Origin: an uncultured Lachnospiraceae bacterium
GTDB lineage: Bacteria; Bacillota; Clostridia; Lachnospirales; Lachnospiraceae
DNA length: 50,383 nt
Direction of reading: 5' to 3'
Assembly (NCBI GenBank): GCA_910586555.1
Contig: CAJUJY010000026.1
Location: 1 to 50,383, forward strand
Shown: piece by piece, positions 41,682 to 49,727 of the stretch
Layout: every line of letters starts with the position of its first letter
Position numbering within the stretch: position 1 is the stretch's first letter
The notes under the pieces: generated by a model
What the model saw: only the letters and a program-made list of their open reading frames with translations
The model's database searches: none
Told to the model about the DNA's origin: nothing
Program-made: the position numbers and the translations under genes

Positions 41682-41788
41682 AACCTCATTGCCGCTTTGC
41701 GGCAGTCTGGCAGGAGCTTGAACCCCTGCCAGACTAAGTAAGTCCTAAACCCACCGCTTAAGAAGCGGGGGACTTACTTAATGAGGTT
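41682..41788. repeat. 107-nt predicted four-way-junction element
   Basis: A perfect 9-bp closing stem AACCTCATT (41682-41690) / AATGAGGTT (41780-41788) encloses three hairpins with no unpaired base between helices. Hairpin 1 is GCCGC-TTT-GCGGC (41691-41703). Hairpin 2 is AGTCTGGCAGG / CCTGCCAGACT, 11 bp (41704-41735). Hairpin 3 is AAGTAAGTCC / GGACTTACTT, 10 bp (41736-41779), with an inner CCGCTT / AAGCGG stem. The tip sequence CCACCGCTTAAGAAGC resembles hairpin ends of IS200/IS605-type elements and recurs in diverged form at 14596. It may be a transposon-end relic, a TnpB-type guide RNA remnant, or a structured RNA of the pyr operon. Confidence 0.8.
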
Positions 41789-41874
41789 AAAAACCAAGGG
41801 TAAAATTAGAAAAATCAAGGAAAGGAAAAGCTGGTATATACACTTATGTATATATTTTTAGCAGCAATAAGGAA

Positions 41875-42792
41875 TTGGTTAAAAGATTAATAGAAGAAAT
41901 TAAAAAGAAAAATGCGCCTGTAGTAGCAGGGCTTGACCCGGTTTTAGGTTATGTGCCGGAATATATACAGAAAAAGGCGTTTAAAGAGCATGGCGAAACT
42001 TTAGAGGGTGCTGCGGAAGCAGTCTGGCAGTTTAACAAAGGCATTATAGATGCAATATATGATCTTGTGCCTGCTGTAAAACCACAAATTGCAATGTATG
42101 AACAGTTCGGGGTGCCAGGCATTGCAGTATTTAAAAAGACCATAGATTACTGTAAAGAGAAGGGGCTTGTGGTAATTGGTGATGTTAAGCGTGGTGATAT
42201 AGGCTCTACTTCAGCAGCATATGCCACAGGGCATCTTGGCAGTGTAAAAGTTGGCAGTACAGAGTGTCCTGCCTTTAATGAGGACTTTATAACGGTAAAC
42301 CCGTATCTTGGAAGTGATGGCATAAACCCGTTTTTAGATATCTGCAATAAAGAAAATAAAGGGATATTTATACTTGTCAAGACTTCAAACCCTTCAAGCG
42401 GGGAATTCCAGGATAAGGAATTTGAGGGTGTTCCATTGTATGAACTTGTTGCAAGAAAAGTTGCAGAATGGGGCACAGGGTGCATGGACGGCAGCTATAG
42501 CAATGTGGGCTGTGTAATTGGTGCAACTTACCCTGGAATGGGAAAAGCCCTTAGAAAAATACTTCCACATAACTATATACTTGTGCCAGGATATGGTGCA
42601 CAGGGCGGCACAGCAAAAGATTTAAAACCATATTTTAATGAAGACGGGCTTGGTGCTATTGTAAATTCATCAAGAGGGATTATTGCTGCCTATAAACAGG
42701 AAAAATACCAAAAATACGGGGAACAGGGGTTTGCAGAAGCATCAAGGCAGGCTGTTATTGATATGGTTAAAGATATTAACAGTATATTATAA
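41875..42792 (+). CDS. pyrF: Orotidine 5'-phosphate decarboxylase (long type)
   Basis: A 305-residue OMP decarboxylase of the longer (type 2) branch, which makes UMP from OMP. The N-terminal VAGLDPVLGYVPEYI, catalytic VIGDVKRGDIGSTSAAYA near residue 100 and ITVNPYLGSDGINPFL are intact. The start is odd: TTG 41875 gives the family-like beginning (M)VKRLIEEIKKKNAPV, but TAAGGA lies only one to two bases before it, and no in-frame ATG or GTG exists upstream. The gene lies 86 bases after the four-way-junction element and 256 bases after pyrC, so its expression may depend on that spacer. Confidence 0.9.
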   Translation: MVKRLIEEIKKKNAPVVAGLDPVLGYVPEYIQKKAFKEHGETLEGAAEAVWQFNKGIIDAIYDLVPAVKPQIAMYEQFGVPGIAVFKKTIDYCKEKGLVVIGDVKRGDIGSTSAAYATGHLGSVKVGSTECPAFNEDFITVNPYLGSDGINPFLDICNKENKGIFILVKTSNPSSGEFQDKEFEGVPLYELVARKVAEWGTGCMDGSYSNVGCVIGATYPGMGKALRKILPHNYILVPGYGAQGGTAKDLKPYFNEDGLGAIVNSSRGIIAAYKQEKYQKYGEQGFAEASRQAVIDMVKDINSIL

Positions 42793-42818
42793 TAAGAATA
42801 TTCAGATGGGGAAAATAT

Positions 42819-43601
42819 ATGGCGGATAGGAAAAAATGCATGGCATATATTGAAAGCCAGGTTAAACTTGCAGATGGAATATACAGCATGTGGATTAAAT
42901 TTCCAGAAACATGCAGCATAAGAAAGGCAGTGCCTGGACAGTTTATATCTATGTACAGCAAAGATGGCAGCAGGCTTTTGCCAAGGCCAATAAGCATATG
43001 TGAAACAGATGCCATTAATAATATGTTAAGGGTGGTATACCGCATTGCAGGAAAAGGTACAGAAGAATTTTCACATATGGCAGCAGGGGATGGCATTAGT
43101 GTTATTGCACCCCTTGGAAATGGTTTTAACATAAATAACAAAGGAAAAAAGGCACTCCTTATAGGAGGCGGGATAGGCATACCGCCAATGCTCGGACTTT
43201 CTGCGGCACTTAAGGGTGATGTAACAGCAGTGCTTGGATACAGGGATGGCAGCTTGTTTTTAAAAGAAGATTTTACTCCATATGCAAAGGTGTATATTGC
43301 AACAGAAGATGGAAGTGCAGGGGTTAAGGGTAATGTAATAGATGCAGTAAAGCATTATGGCATTAGTGCAGATATTATATATGCATGCGGTCCTTTGCCA
43401 ATGTTACGCGGCGTAAAGGCATTTGCACAGGAAAATGGCATAGAAGCGCAGGTTTCACTTGAAGAAAGAATGGCATGCGGCATAGGTGCATGTCTTGGCT
43501 GTGTATGCAGTTCCAAGGAAAAAGATACACATACTAATGTAAATAATAAAAGGATTTGCAAGGACGGGCCTGTATTTGATGCAATGGAAATTGAAATTTA
43601 A
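42819..43601 (+). CDS. pyrK: Dihydroorotate dehydrogenase electron transfer subunit
   Basis: A 260-residue FAD and 2Fe-2S subunit that passes electrons from PyrD (type 1B) to NAD. The FAD part has RPISICE, the NAD-binding region has LLIGGGIGIPPMLGL, and the C-terminal iron-sulfur motif is MACGIGACLGCVCSS plus a later Cys near CKDGP. GGGGAAAATAT precedes the ATG. It lies between pyrF and pyrD in a close-packed group with spacers of about 26 bases. Confidence 0.95.
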   Translation: MADRKKCMAYIESQVKLADGIYSMWIKFPETCSIRKAVPGQFISMYSKDGSRLLPRPISICETDAINNMLRVVYRIAGKGTEEFSHMAAGDGISVIAPLGNGFNINNKGKKALLIGGGIGIPPMLGLSAALKGDVTAVLGYRDGSLFLKEDFTPYAKVYIATEDGSAGVKGNVIDAVKHYGISADIIYACGPLPMLRGVKAFAQENGIEAQVSLEERMACGIGACLGCVCSSKEKDTHTNVNNKRICKDGPVFDAMEIEI

Positions 43602-43626
43602 GGATTACAGATATCAGAGGTAGAAA

Positions 43627-44529
43627 ATGGATCTTTCAGTTAATTTTGCAGGAATAAAGATGAAAAACCCCGTTACAACAGCTTCCGGTACATTTGGTTC
43701 AGGGGCAGAATATGGGGATTTTGTAGATTTAAACAAACTTGGTGCAGTAACTACAAAAGGCGTGTCAAGCGTTCCGTGGCAGGGCAACCAGACACCACGC
43801 ATATGTGAAACATATGGTGGCATGCTTAATGCAATAGGCTTACAGAACCCAGGCATAGACCTTTTTATAGAAAGGGATCTGGCATTTTTAAAACAATATG
43901 ACACTAAAATTATAGTAAATGTATGCGGCAGGACTATTGAAGAATATATAGAAGTTGTAGAAAGGCTTGCAGATACAAGTGTTGACATGCTTGAAATTAA
44001 TATATCCTGCCCAAATGTAAAAGCTGGAGGGATAGCATTTGGACAGAATCCAGAACTTGCAAGACAAGTGGCAGACAGTATAAAACAGCATGCAAGACAG
44101 CCTGTCATTATGAAGTTAAGCCCTAATGTAACAGATATTGCTGAAATGGCAAGGGCTGTAGAAGCAGGTGGTGCAGATGCAGTTTCACTTGTTAATACAT
44201 TTACAGGCATGAAGATAGATATTAATAAAAGGAAATTTGCACTTGCCAATAAAACAGGCGGGCTGTCAGGCCCTGCAATAAAGCCTGTTGCATTAAGAAT
44301 GGTATATGAAGCGGCACATGCAGTAAAAATACCTGTGCTTGGCATGGGAGGGATAAGCTGTGCAGAAGATGCACTGGAATTTATAATGGCAGGCGCCACA
44401 ATGGTAGCTGTTGGCACAGCTAATTTCAATAACCCTGCTGTTACAGAAGAAATAATAGATGGGATAAAAAGTTTTATGGAAGAAAATGGCATTAACAGTG
44501 TAAAAGAAATTACTGGCTGTGTAAGTTAA
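43627..44529 (+). CDS. pyrD: Dihydroorotate dehydrogenase type 1B, catalytic subunit
   Basis: A 300-residue FMN enzyme that oxidises dihydroorotate to orotate. Family motifs are NPVTTASGTFGSGAEYGDF, LEINISCPNVKAGG (catalytic Cys about residue 129, as in class 1 enzymes), VMKLSPNVTD and GMGGISCAEDALEF. AGAGGTAGAAA is the ribosome binding site. With PyrK it forms the 2+2 NAD-linked complex typical of Gram-positive anaerobes. The product is cytoplasmic. Confidence 0.96.
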   Translation: MDLSVNFAGIKMKNPVTTASGTFGSGAEYGDFVDLNKLGAVTTKGVSSVPWQGNQTPRICETYGGMLNAIGLQNPGIDLFIERDLAFLKQYDTKIIVNVCGRTIEEYIEVVERLADTSVDMLEINISCPNVKAGGIAFGQNPELARQVADSIKQHARQPVIMKLSPNVTDIAEMARAVEAGGADAVSLVNTFTGMKIDINKRKFALANKTGGLSGPAIKPVALRMVYEAAHAVKIPVLGMGGISCAEDALEFIMAGATMVAVGTANFNNPAVTEEIIDGIKSFMEENGINSVKEITGCVS

Positions 44530-44540
44530 AAGTAAAGTAA

Positions 44541-44563
44541 AATGCGGATTGCAAATATCTGCC
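44541..44563 (+). repeat. Dispersed repeat, copy E
   Basis: AATGCGGATTGCAAATATCT followed by GCC matches the second half of the dispersed repeat (copies at 7119 and 13691), including the GCAAATATCTGC near-palindrome. It lies in the spacer after pyrD, upstream of the glucokinase gene. The first half is absent. Confidence 0.5.
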
Positions 44564-44613
44564 TGACAATGGAAGAATGTTTATTTACATATAATGAAAG
44601 GGGATAATAAAAT

Positions 44614-45564
44614 ATGGGAAAGTATATTTATGGAATTGACTTAGGCGGGACTACAGTTAAAATGGGCCTTTTTGACAGCGGAGGCAATATAGTGGATAAA
44701 TGGGAGATTGTAACAAGGAAAGAGGATAACGGTTCTAATATACTGCCTGATATTGCTGCATCTGTTGAGGCTAAAAATAATGAAAAAGGTATTTCCAGGG
44801 AAGAAATAACAGGAATTGGCATAGGCGTACCAGGCCCTGTAACAGAAGATGGCAGGGTGCTTAAATGTGCAAACCTTGGATGGGGGATTTTTTCTGTTAC
44901 AGATGAATTAAGCCATCTTACAGGCGTTTCCAATGTAAAAGCTGGCAATGATGCCAATGTTGCAGCACTTGGTGAACAGTGGCGCGGCGGCGGCAGGGGT
45001 TTTGACAGTATAGTTATGGTTACACTTGGGACAGGCATTGGCGGCGGCGTTATCCAGAATGGGAAAATATTTACAGGAGCTAACGGTGCTGCTGGTGAAA
45101 TAGGGCATATTAAAGTAAATATAAATGAAACAGCTACATGCGGCTGCGGCGGCAAAGGCTGCCTTGAGCAATATTCTTCTGCAACAGGAATAATGCGCCA
45201 TGCAAGGGAACTTGTAAGCAGTACAGATGAAGAATCATATCTTAGGCAGTTTGAAACAGAAAAAATTACAGGCAAGGAAATATTTGATGCCTATAAGGCA
45301 GGTGACGGCCTTGCAAAGCAGGTAGTAAAAAGGTTTGCAGAGTATCTGGGTCTTGGGCTTTCACATGTGGCGGCAGTAGTTGATACACAGGCATTTGTAA
45401 TAGGCGGCGGCGTATCTAAAAACGGCCAGGCTGTTATAGATGTAATACGTGAAGAATATGATAAATATGTAACCCTTTTTGCATTAAAGGGCAAAGAATT
45501 CAGGCTTGCAGAACTTGGCAATGATGCAGGAATGTACGGGGCTGTGCGTATGGTAATGGAGTAA
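44614..45564 (+). CDS. glk: ROK-family glucokinase
   Basis: A 316-residue ROK sugar kinase, most likely glucokinase (glucose to glucose-6-phosphate). The ATP motif GIDLGGTTVKMGLF (residues 7-20), catalytic NDANVAALGE, GTGIGGGVI and the zinc motif with GEIGHIKV and CGCGGKGCLEQ (His plus three Cys) are all complete. The length matches glucokinase-type ROK proteins without a DNA-binding domain. GAAAGGGGATAATAAAAT precedes the ATG. It is a single gene following the pyr group and repeat copy E. Confidence 0.9.
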   Translation: MGKYIYGIDLGGTTVKMGLFDSGGNIVDKWEIVTRKEDNGSNILPDIAASVEAKNNEKGISREEITGIGIGVPGPVTEDGRVLKCANLGWGIFSVTDELSHLTGVSNVKAGNDANVAALGEQWRGGGRGFDSIVMVTLGTGIGGGVIQNGKIFTGANGAAGEIGHIKVNINETATCGCGGKGCLEQYSSATGIMRHARELVSSTDEESYLRQFETEKITGKEIFDAYKAGDGLAKQVVKRFAEYLGLGLSHVAAVVDTQAFVIGGGVSKNGQAVIDVIREEYDKYVTLFALKGKEFRLAELGNDAGMYGAVRMVME

Positions 45565-45582
45565 TCTGGCAAAAAACAGGTA

Positions 45583-45611
45583 TTGAGAAAATTACCCATA
45601 TAGTATATACT
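45583..45611 (+). promoter_or_regulatory. Promoter of hydrogenase 2 and hybrid kinase
   Basis: TTGAGA (45583-45588), a 17-base spacer and TATACT (45606-45611) lie 50 bases before the ATG at 45662. Confidence 0.6.
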
Positions 45612-45661
45612 AAATCCAGGTTATATTATAAAGTGCTAAAAATTAAAGAGGAGGAAAGCAT

Positions 45662-47113
45662 ATGTTTGCTGATGAAGGAATTATTAATTTAAAACATGAT
45701 GTTTTAAACATGGTTGCAAAGCTTGCTTTTGAAGGAAAACTTGAAGAGGAAAGGGATAATATTCCTTACAGGATTATACCAGGCCCTGAACCACAGTTCC
45801 GTTGTTGTATTTATAAGGAGCGTGAAATTATAAGGCAGCGTGTAAGGCTTGCAGAAGGAAAAGCACCTGGTGAAAAAGATGATGGCAATGTAATACAGGT
45901 AATATCATCTGCCTGTGCTGACTGTCCTATAGCAAGTTATATTATTACTGATAACTGCCAGAACTGCCTTGGCAAGTCATGTATGAACTCATGTAAGTTC
46001 AATGCTATTAAAATGGACGGGAAACATCCAAGGATTGACCCTAACCACTGCCGTGAGTGCGGAATGTGTGCAAAAGCATGTCCATTCCATGTTATTGTGC
46101 ATTTAAAGAGGCCATGCAAGTCAAGCTGCCCTGTAGATGCAATTACATATGATGAGCATGGCATTTCTGTGATTGATGATGAGAAATGCATTAAATGCGG
46201 CCAGTGCATACATAAATGTCCTTTTGGTGCAATAGGTTCTAAAACATATATTGTAGATGTAATTAATGCAATTAAATCAGACAGGCCTGTTTATGCACTT
46301 GTTGCACCTGCAATCGAAGGCCAGTTTGAAAATGGGATTACAATGGCAAGCTGGCGCAAAGCACTTAAGGCAACAGGCTTTACAGACATGGTAGAGGTAG
46401 GGCTTGGCGGTGACATGACAACTTCAAGCGAAGCAGAAGAATGGTGGGAAGCACATGAAAAAGGTGAAAAAAAGACAACCTCATGCTGTCCTGCATTTGT
46501 AAATATGATCAGGAAGCATTTTCCAGAATCAGCAGATCTTATATCAACAACTGTTTCACCTATGTGTGCAGTATCAAGAATGATTAAGGCAAAAGAACCT
46601 GATGCATACACAGTCTTTATAGGGCCTTGCATAGCTAAGAAATCAGAAATTGTTGACCAGAAGATAGAGGGGAATGCAGATGCAGTGCTTGCATTTAGTG
46701 AATTACATGCAATAATGCTTGCAGTTGACACAGAACACTTTGATGATGTGGACGGGTACCAGGAAGCAAGCAAGTTCGGTAAAAGATATGGCAATGCAGG
46801 CGGTGTTACAGCATCAGTAGTGGAATACCTTAATGAAACAGGCCGTGACGGTTCTGCACTTTCAGTATGCAAGGTAAGTGGTACAACAGAATGTAAAAAG
46901 GCATTATTACAGCTTAAAGTAAACAGGCTTAAAGAAGACTTTATAGAAGGAATGGCATGTGAAAACGGATGTGTAGGCGGCCCTAGTTCATATGGTGTAT
47001 ATCCTAAATTTAAGAAGAGCAGGGACGATATGATAGAAACAGCAGATGAAAGAAGCATAACAGAAAACCTTAAAAACTATGATATGGCTTCTTTCTCAAT
47101 GCACAGGGAATAA
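45662..47113 (+). CDS. [FeFe] hydrogenase, group B-like (copy 2)
   Basis: A 483-residue hydrogenase, paralogous to 36049-37560 with the same layout. Ferredoxin-type motifs are at residues 84-187 (CRECGMCAKACP; CIKCGQCIHKCP). The H-cluster ligands are TSCCPAF (C275, C276), GPCIAKK (C323) and EGMACENGC (C433, C437). In copy 1 the residue after TSCCPxx is Trp (TSCCPSW); here it is Phe (TSCCPAF), and PGGC is replaced by ENGC, so the proton path or cluster setting may differ. AGAGGAGGAAAGC gives a strong start. The stop is four bases before the start of a hybrid sensor kinase, so the two are co-transcribed. This suggests a sensing or regulated role in place of bulk H2 output. Confidence 0.9.
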   Translation: MFADEGIINLKHDVLNMVAKLAFEGKLEEERDNIPYRIIPGPEPQFRCCIYKEREIIRQRVRLAEGKAPGEKDDGNVIQVISSACADCPIASYIITDNCQNCLGKSCMNSCKFNAIKMDGKHPRIDPNHCRECGMCAKACPFHVIVHLKRPCKSSCPVDAITYDEHGISVIDDEKCIKCGQCIHKCPFGAIGSKTYIVDVINAIKSDRPVYALVAPAIEGQFENGITMASWRKALKATGFTDMVEVGLGGDMTTSSEAEEWWEAHEKGEKKTTSCCPAFVNMIRKHFPESADLISTTVSPMCAVSRMIKAKEPDAYTVFIGPCIAKKSEIVDQKIEGNADAVLAFSELHAIMLAVDTEHFDDVDGYQEASKFGKRYGNAGGVTASVVEYLNETGRDGSALSVCKVSGTTECKKALLQLKVNRLKEDFIEGMACENGCVGGPSSYGVYPKFKKSRDDMIETADERSITENLKNYDMASFSMHRE

Positions 47114-47117
47114 AAAT

Positions 47118-49541
47118 ATGTTAAATGGAACTGGTACTGATACTGCATATGGAAGTGCTGTCTACCAGAAAACAGCAGACGGGGTTGTGCTTTTAACAGC
47201 AACCCCGTCTGTTATAAAGATGGCAGGCAAAGAAGACGGCGGACTGGAAGAACTAAAGAAAGTTAATATATTTGATGAAATACACCCAGAAGATATAGAA
47301 TCAGTGAAGCATGTATTAAATCTTGCATTTAATGAAGGAAAAAGTGCTGAATGTGTTTTCCGCCGGATAAACCATTCTACAGGGGAATATGTATGGCTTT
47401 ATGGAAGCTGTATGCCATTAAAACAAGAAACAGGAAGCATATATGCATGTTGTACATTTTTTGATATAAGCAGGCAGAAAAACATAGAAGAAGAACTTGC
47501 GGAAAGTAAAAGACTTGGACATGAAACAGCCGTAAATTTAAGCCGGCTCTACAATGAAGAAATTATGCGGCTTAGTACATTTTATGACAAGTATACATGC
47601 ATAATCCGCTATAACCTAAATAAAAACTGTGTGGAATGTATGAAAGGAAAAACCATTTCAGGGCTTATTAAAGTTGGAATGACATTAGATGAGTGTTATA
47701 ATACAACAGAAAAACTTTTAAGCAATGAAAAAAACGGGGATTCTTTTTTTAACTTATTTGACAGGAAAAAGATGTTAGAACTTTTTAATTCAGGCAAAAG
47801 GACATTTACAGTTGAAACACCATTTAACCTTGATGAAAAGACAGGTACTCTTTTTGCAAGGTTTAATATAACTATGAAAGAAAATCCATACACTAATGAT
47901 ATAATAGTTTTTGCAATAGAGGAGGATATAACACCAGAAGTACTTACAGGAAATGCTTTCCAGAATATTGCTTCTACAGAATTTATATCAATACTTTGTG
48001 TGGATATAGTTAAAAACAGGTATTTCTGCTGTATTACTTCAGAACCTGATATGTACCTTAATGCTGGCAAATATGGGCGTAATGGTGAATTTAGTACAAC
48101 AATGCGCAGGATTTTTTATAATATTCCAGGGGTTTCAGAAGATAAAAGGGATGAGTTCCTGGAAAATTTAGATTCTAAAGTTATAAAGGAAAAACTTTCA
48201 GGTTCATCAGAATATATTTTTTATTATGGCAGAACCATAAAAGGGTCTGAAAGGCGTTACAAAATAAGCATAAGATGGCTTGACAAGGCACATAACCTTG
48301 TAATTATAGCTAAAAAAGATGTTACTGCTACAGTGCATGAAGAACAGAAAAAAGAAAAAATGCTTTCAGATGCCCTTGAAGATGCAAAAAAGGCAAACGA
48401 GGCTAAAACAGTTTTTTTATCAAATATGAGCCATGATATGAGGACGCCGCTTAATGGTGTAATAGGTTTTACTAACCTTGCAATAGAAAGCAGCAGCATG
48501 GAAGAGAAAAATGAATATCTTGGCAAGATAAAGACGTCAGGTGAATTTTTAGTACAGCTTATTAATTCCACATTAGATTTAAGCAAAATAGAAAGCCATA
48601 AAATGACGCTTATATATGAATATGCTGAATGGAATGATATTTTAAAAAGCATTACCAATTCAATACAGGCAGAAGCAGATAAAAAAAATATAAAGCTGGT
48701 TACTGATATATCAAAATGCCGTTATAATGGAAAAGTATATGTTGACAGTTTAAGGTTTAAACAGATATTTTTAAACCTGTTGTCCAATGCAATAAAATTT
48801 ACCCAGGAAGGCGGGACGGTTGAATTTATTATAGAATGTCTTTCTTCAATGGTAAAAGGCTGTAACTGTAAAATTATAGTGCGTGACAATGGTTCTGGAA
48901 TGAGTAAAGAATTTGCCAAAAAAGCATTTGAACCTTATTCACAAGATGAAACAGTGGCGGTTACAAGAATGGAAGGTACAGGGCTTGGGCTTTCCATTGT
49001 TAAAAGCCTTGTAGAAATGATGAAAGGTTTTATTGAACTTAAAACCAGTGAAAATAAAGGCACACAGTTTACAGTATATCTTCCAGTTAAAAGGGCAGAA
49101 GATATAAAAGACACCACAGAAAATACCCAGAAGGAAAGCAAAGACCAGCTTGCAGGCCTTAATGTGCTTTTATGTGAAGACCACCCTGTAAATACAGATC
49201 TTATAAAGCTTATACTGGAAAATTCAAATATAAATACAGTATGCGCAGAAAATGGCAAAGAAGGCGTTGATGTATTTAGCGCATCAGATATATGGCATTT
49301 TGATGCAGTAATTATGGATATATGCATGCCATTTATGGATGGGATAGAAGCAACTAAGGCAATAAGGCAGCTTGACAGGGAAGATGCAAAGAAAGTGCCT
49401 GTTATAGCAATGACAGCAAATGTATTCCATGAAGACAGGGGCAGGTTATTTGAAGCTGGAATGACAGGTTTCCTTTCAAAGCCTGTAAATGTGGAAATGC
49501 TGTTTAAAACCCTTAAAGAACAATGCAGAAAACATATTTAA
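47118..49541 (+). CDS. PAS hybrid sensor histidine kinase
   Basis: An 807-residue soluble hybrid kinase with no membrane segment. A PAS-like domain is at about residues 12-135 (YVWLYGSCMPLKQETG...FFDISRQKN), and a second uncharacterised sensor-like region at 150-395. HisKA has SNMSHDMRTPLNGVIGF with His439. The ATPase has NLLSNAIKFT, DNGSGMS and GTGLGLSIV. The receiver has Asp734 in VIMDICMPFMDG. No DNA-binding output domain follows. The ATG at 47118 comes four bases after the hydrogenase stop; an upstream in-frame start at 47079 lies inside that gene. It probably senses a cytoplasmic redox or metabolic cue tied to the hydrogenase, with phosphotransfer to an unlinked partner. Confidence 0.88.
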   Translation: MLNGTGTDTAYGSAVYQKTADGVVLLTATPSVIKMAGKEDGGLEELKKVNIFDEIHPEDIESVKHVLNLAFNEGKSAECVFRRINHSTGEYVWLYGSCMPLKQETGSIYACCTFFDISRQKNIEEELAESKRLGHETAVNLSRLYNEEIMRLSTFYDKYTCIIRYNLNKNCVECMKGKTISGLIKVGMTLDECYNTTEKLLSNEKNGDSFFNLFDRKKMLELFNSGKRTFTVETPFNLDEKTGTLFARFNITMKENPYTNDIIVFAIEEDITPEVLTGNAFQNIASTEFISILCVDIVKNRYFCCITSEPDMYLNAGKYGRNGEFSTTMRRIFYNIPGVSEDKRDEFLENLDSKVIKEKLSGSSEYIFYYGRTIKGSERRYKISIRWLDKAHNLVIIAKKDVTATVHEEQKKEKMLSDALEDAKKANEAKTVFLSNMSHDMRTPLNGVIGFTNLAIESSSMEEKNEYLGKIKTSGEFLVQLINSTLDLSKIESHKMTLIYEYAEWNDILKSITNSIQAEADKKNIKLVTDISKCRYNGKVYVDSLRFKQIFLNLLSNAIKFTQEGGTVEFIIECLSSMVKGCNCKIIVRDNGSGMSKEFAKKAFEPYSQDETVAVTRMEGTGLGLSIVKSLVEMMKGFIELKTSENKGTQFTVYLPVKRAEDIKDTTENTQKESKDQLAGLNVLLCEDHPVNTDLIKLILENSNINTVCAENGKEGVDVFSASDIWHFDAVIMDICMPFMDGIEATKAIRQLDREDAKKVPVIAMTANVFHEDRGRLFEAGMTGFLSKPVNVEMLFKTLKEQCRKHI

Positions 49542-49554
49542 AAAAAAGCGTTAA

Positions 49555-49600
49555 TTCATGGCTTGTGCCATATTTTATATTATATGGTATAAGCCATGAA
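49555..49600 (+). terminator. Hairpin after hybrid kinase gene
   Basis: TTCATGGCTT (49555-49564) pairs with AAGCCATGAA (49591-49600 after a TAT-rich interior with extra pairing). It ends 59 bases after the kinase stop and is the likely origin of the repeat array that follows. Confidence 0.6.
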
Positions 49601-49700
49601 GAATTTATGGCTAAGCTATGGAAAATTTATGGCTAAGCCATGGAGAATTTATGGTTAAGCCATGAAGAATTTATGGCTAAGCTATGGAAAATTTATGGCT
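49601..49700 (+). repeat. Tandem 22-bp palindromic repeat array
   Basis: Four full 22-bp units (starts 49601, 49623, 49645, 49667) and a 12-bp partial unit each contain AATTTATGGYTAAGCYATGR, with a central palindrome ATGGCTAAGCCAT. The array lies directly before the RNase HI gene and directly after the kinase terminator, whose stem is the same palindrome. Frames through it create a false N-terminal extension of the RNase gene. Confidence 0.9.
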
Positions 49701-49727
49701 TTATATATTTCCAGATGGAGGAGATTT

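Noticed and set aside
41619..41874. Complete insertion sequence between pyrC and pyrF
   Set aside because: No transposase frame is present. Only a structured element and a repeat copy are supported.
46291..47058. Minus-strand frame of 255 codons opposite hydrogenase 2
   Set aside because: Shadow of a clear hydrogenase gene, no start signals.
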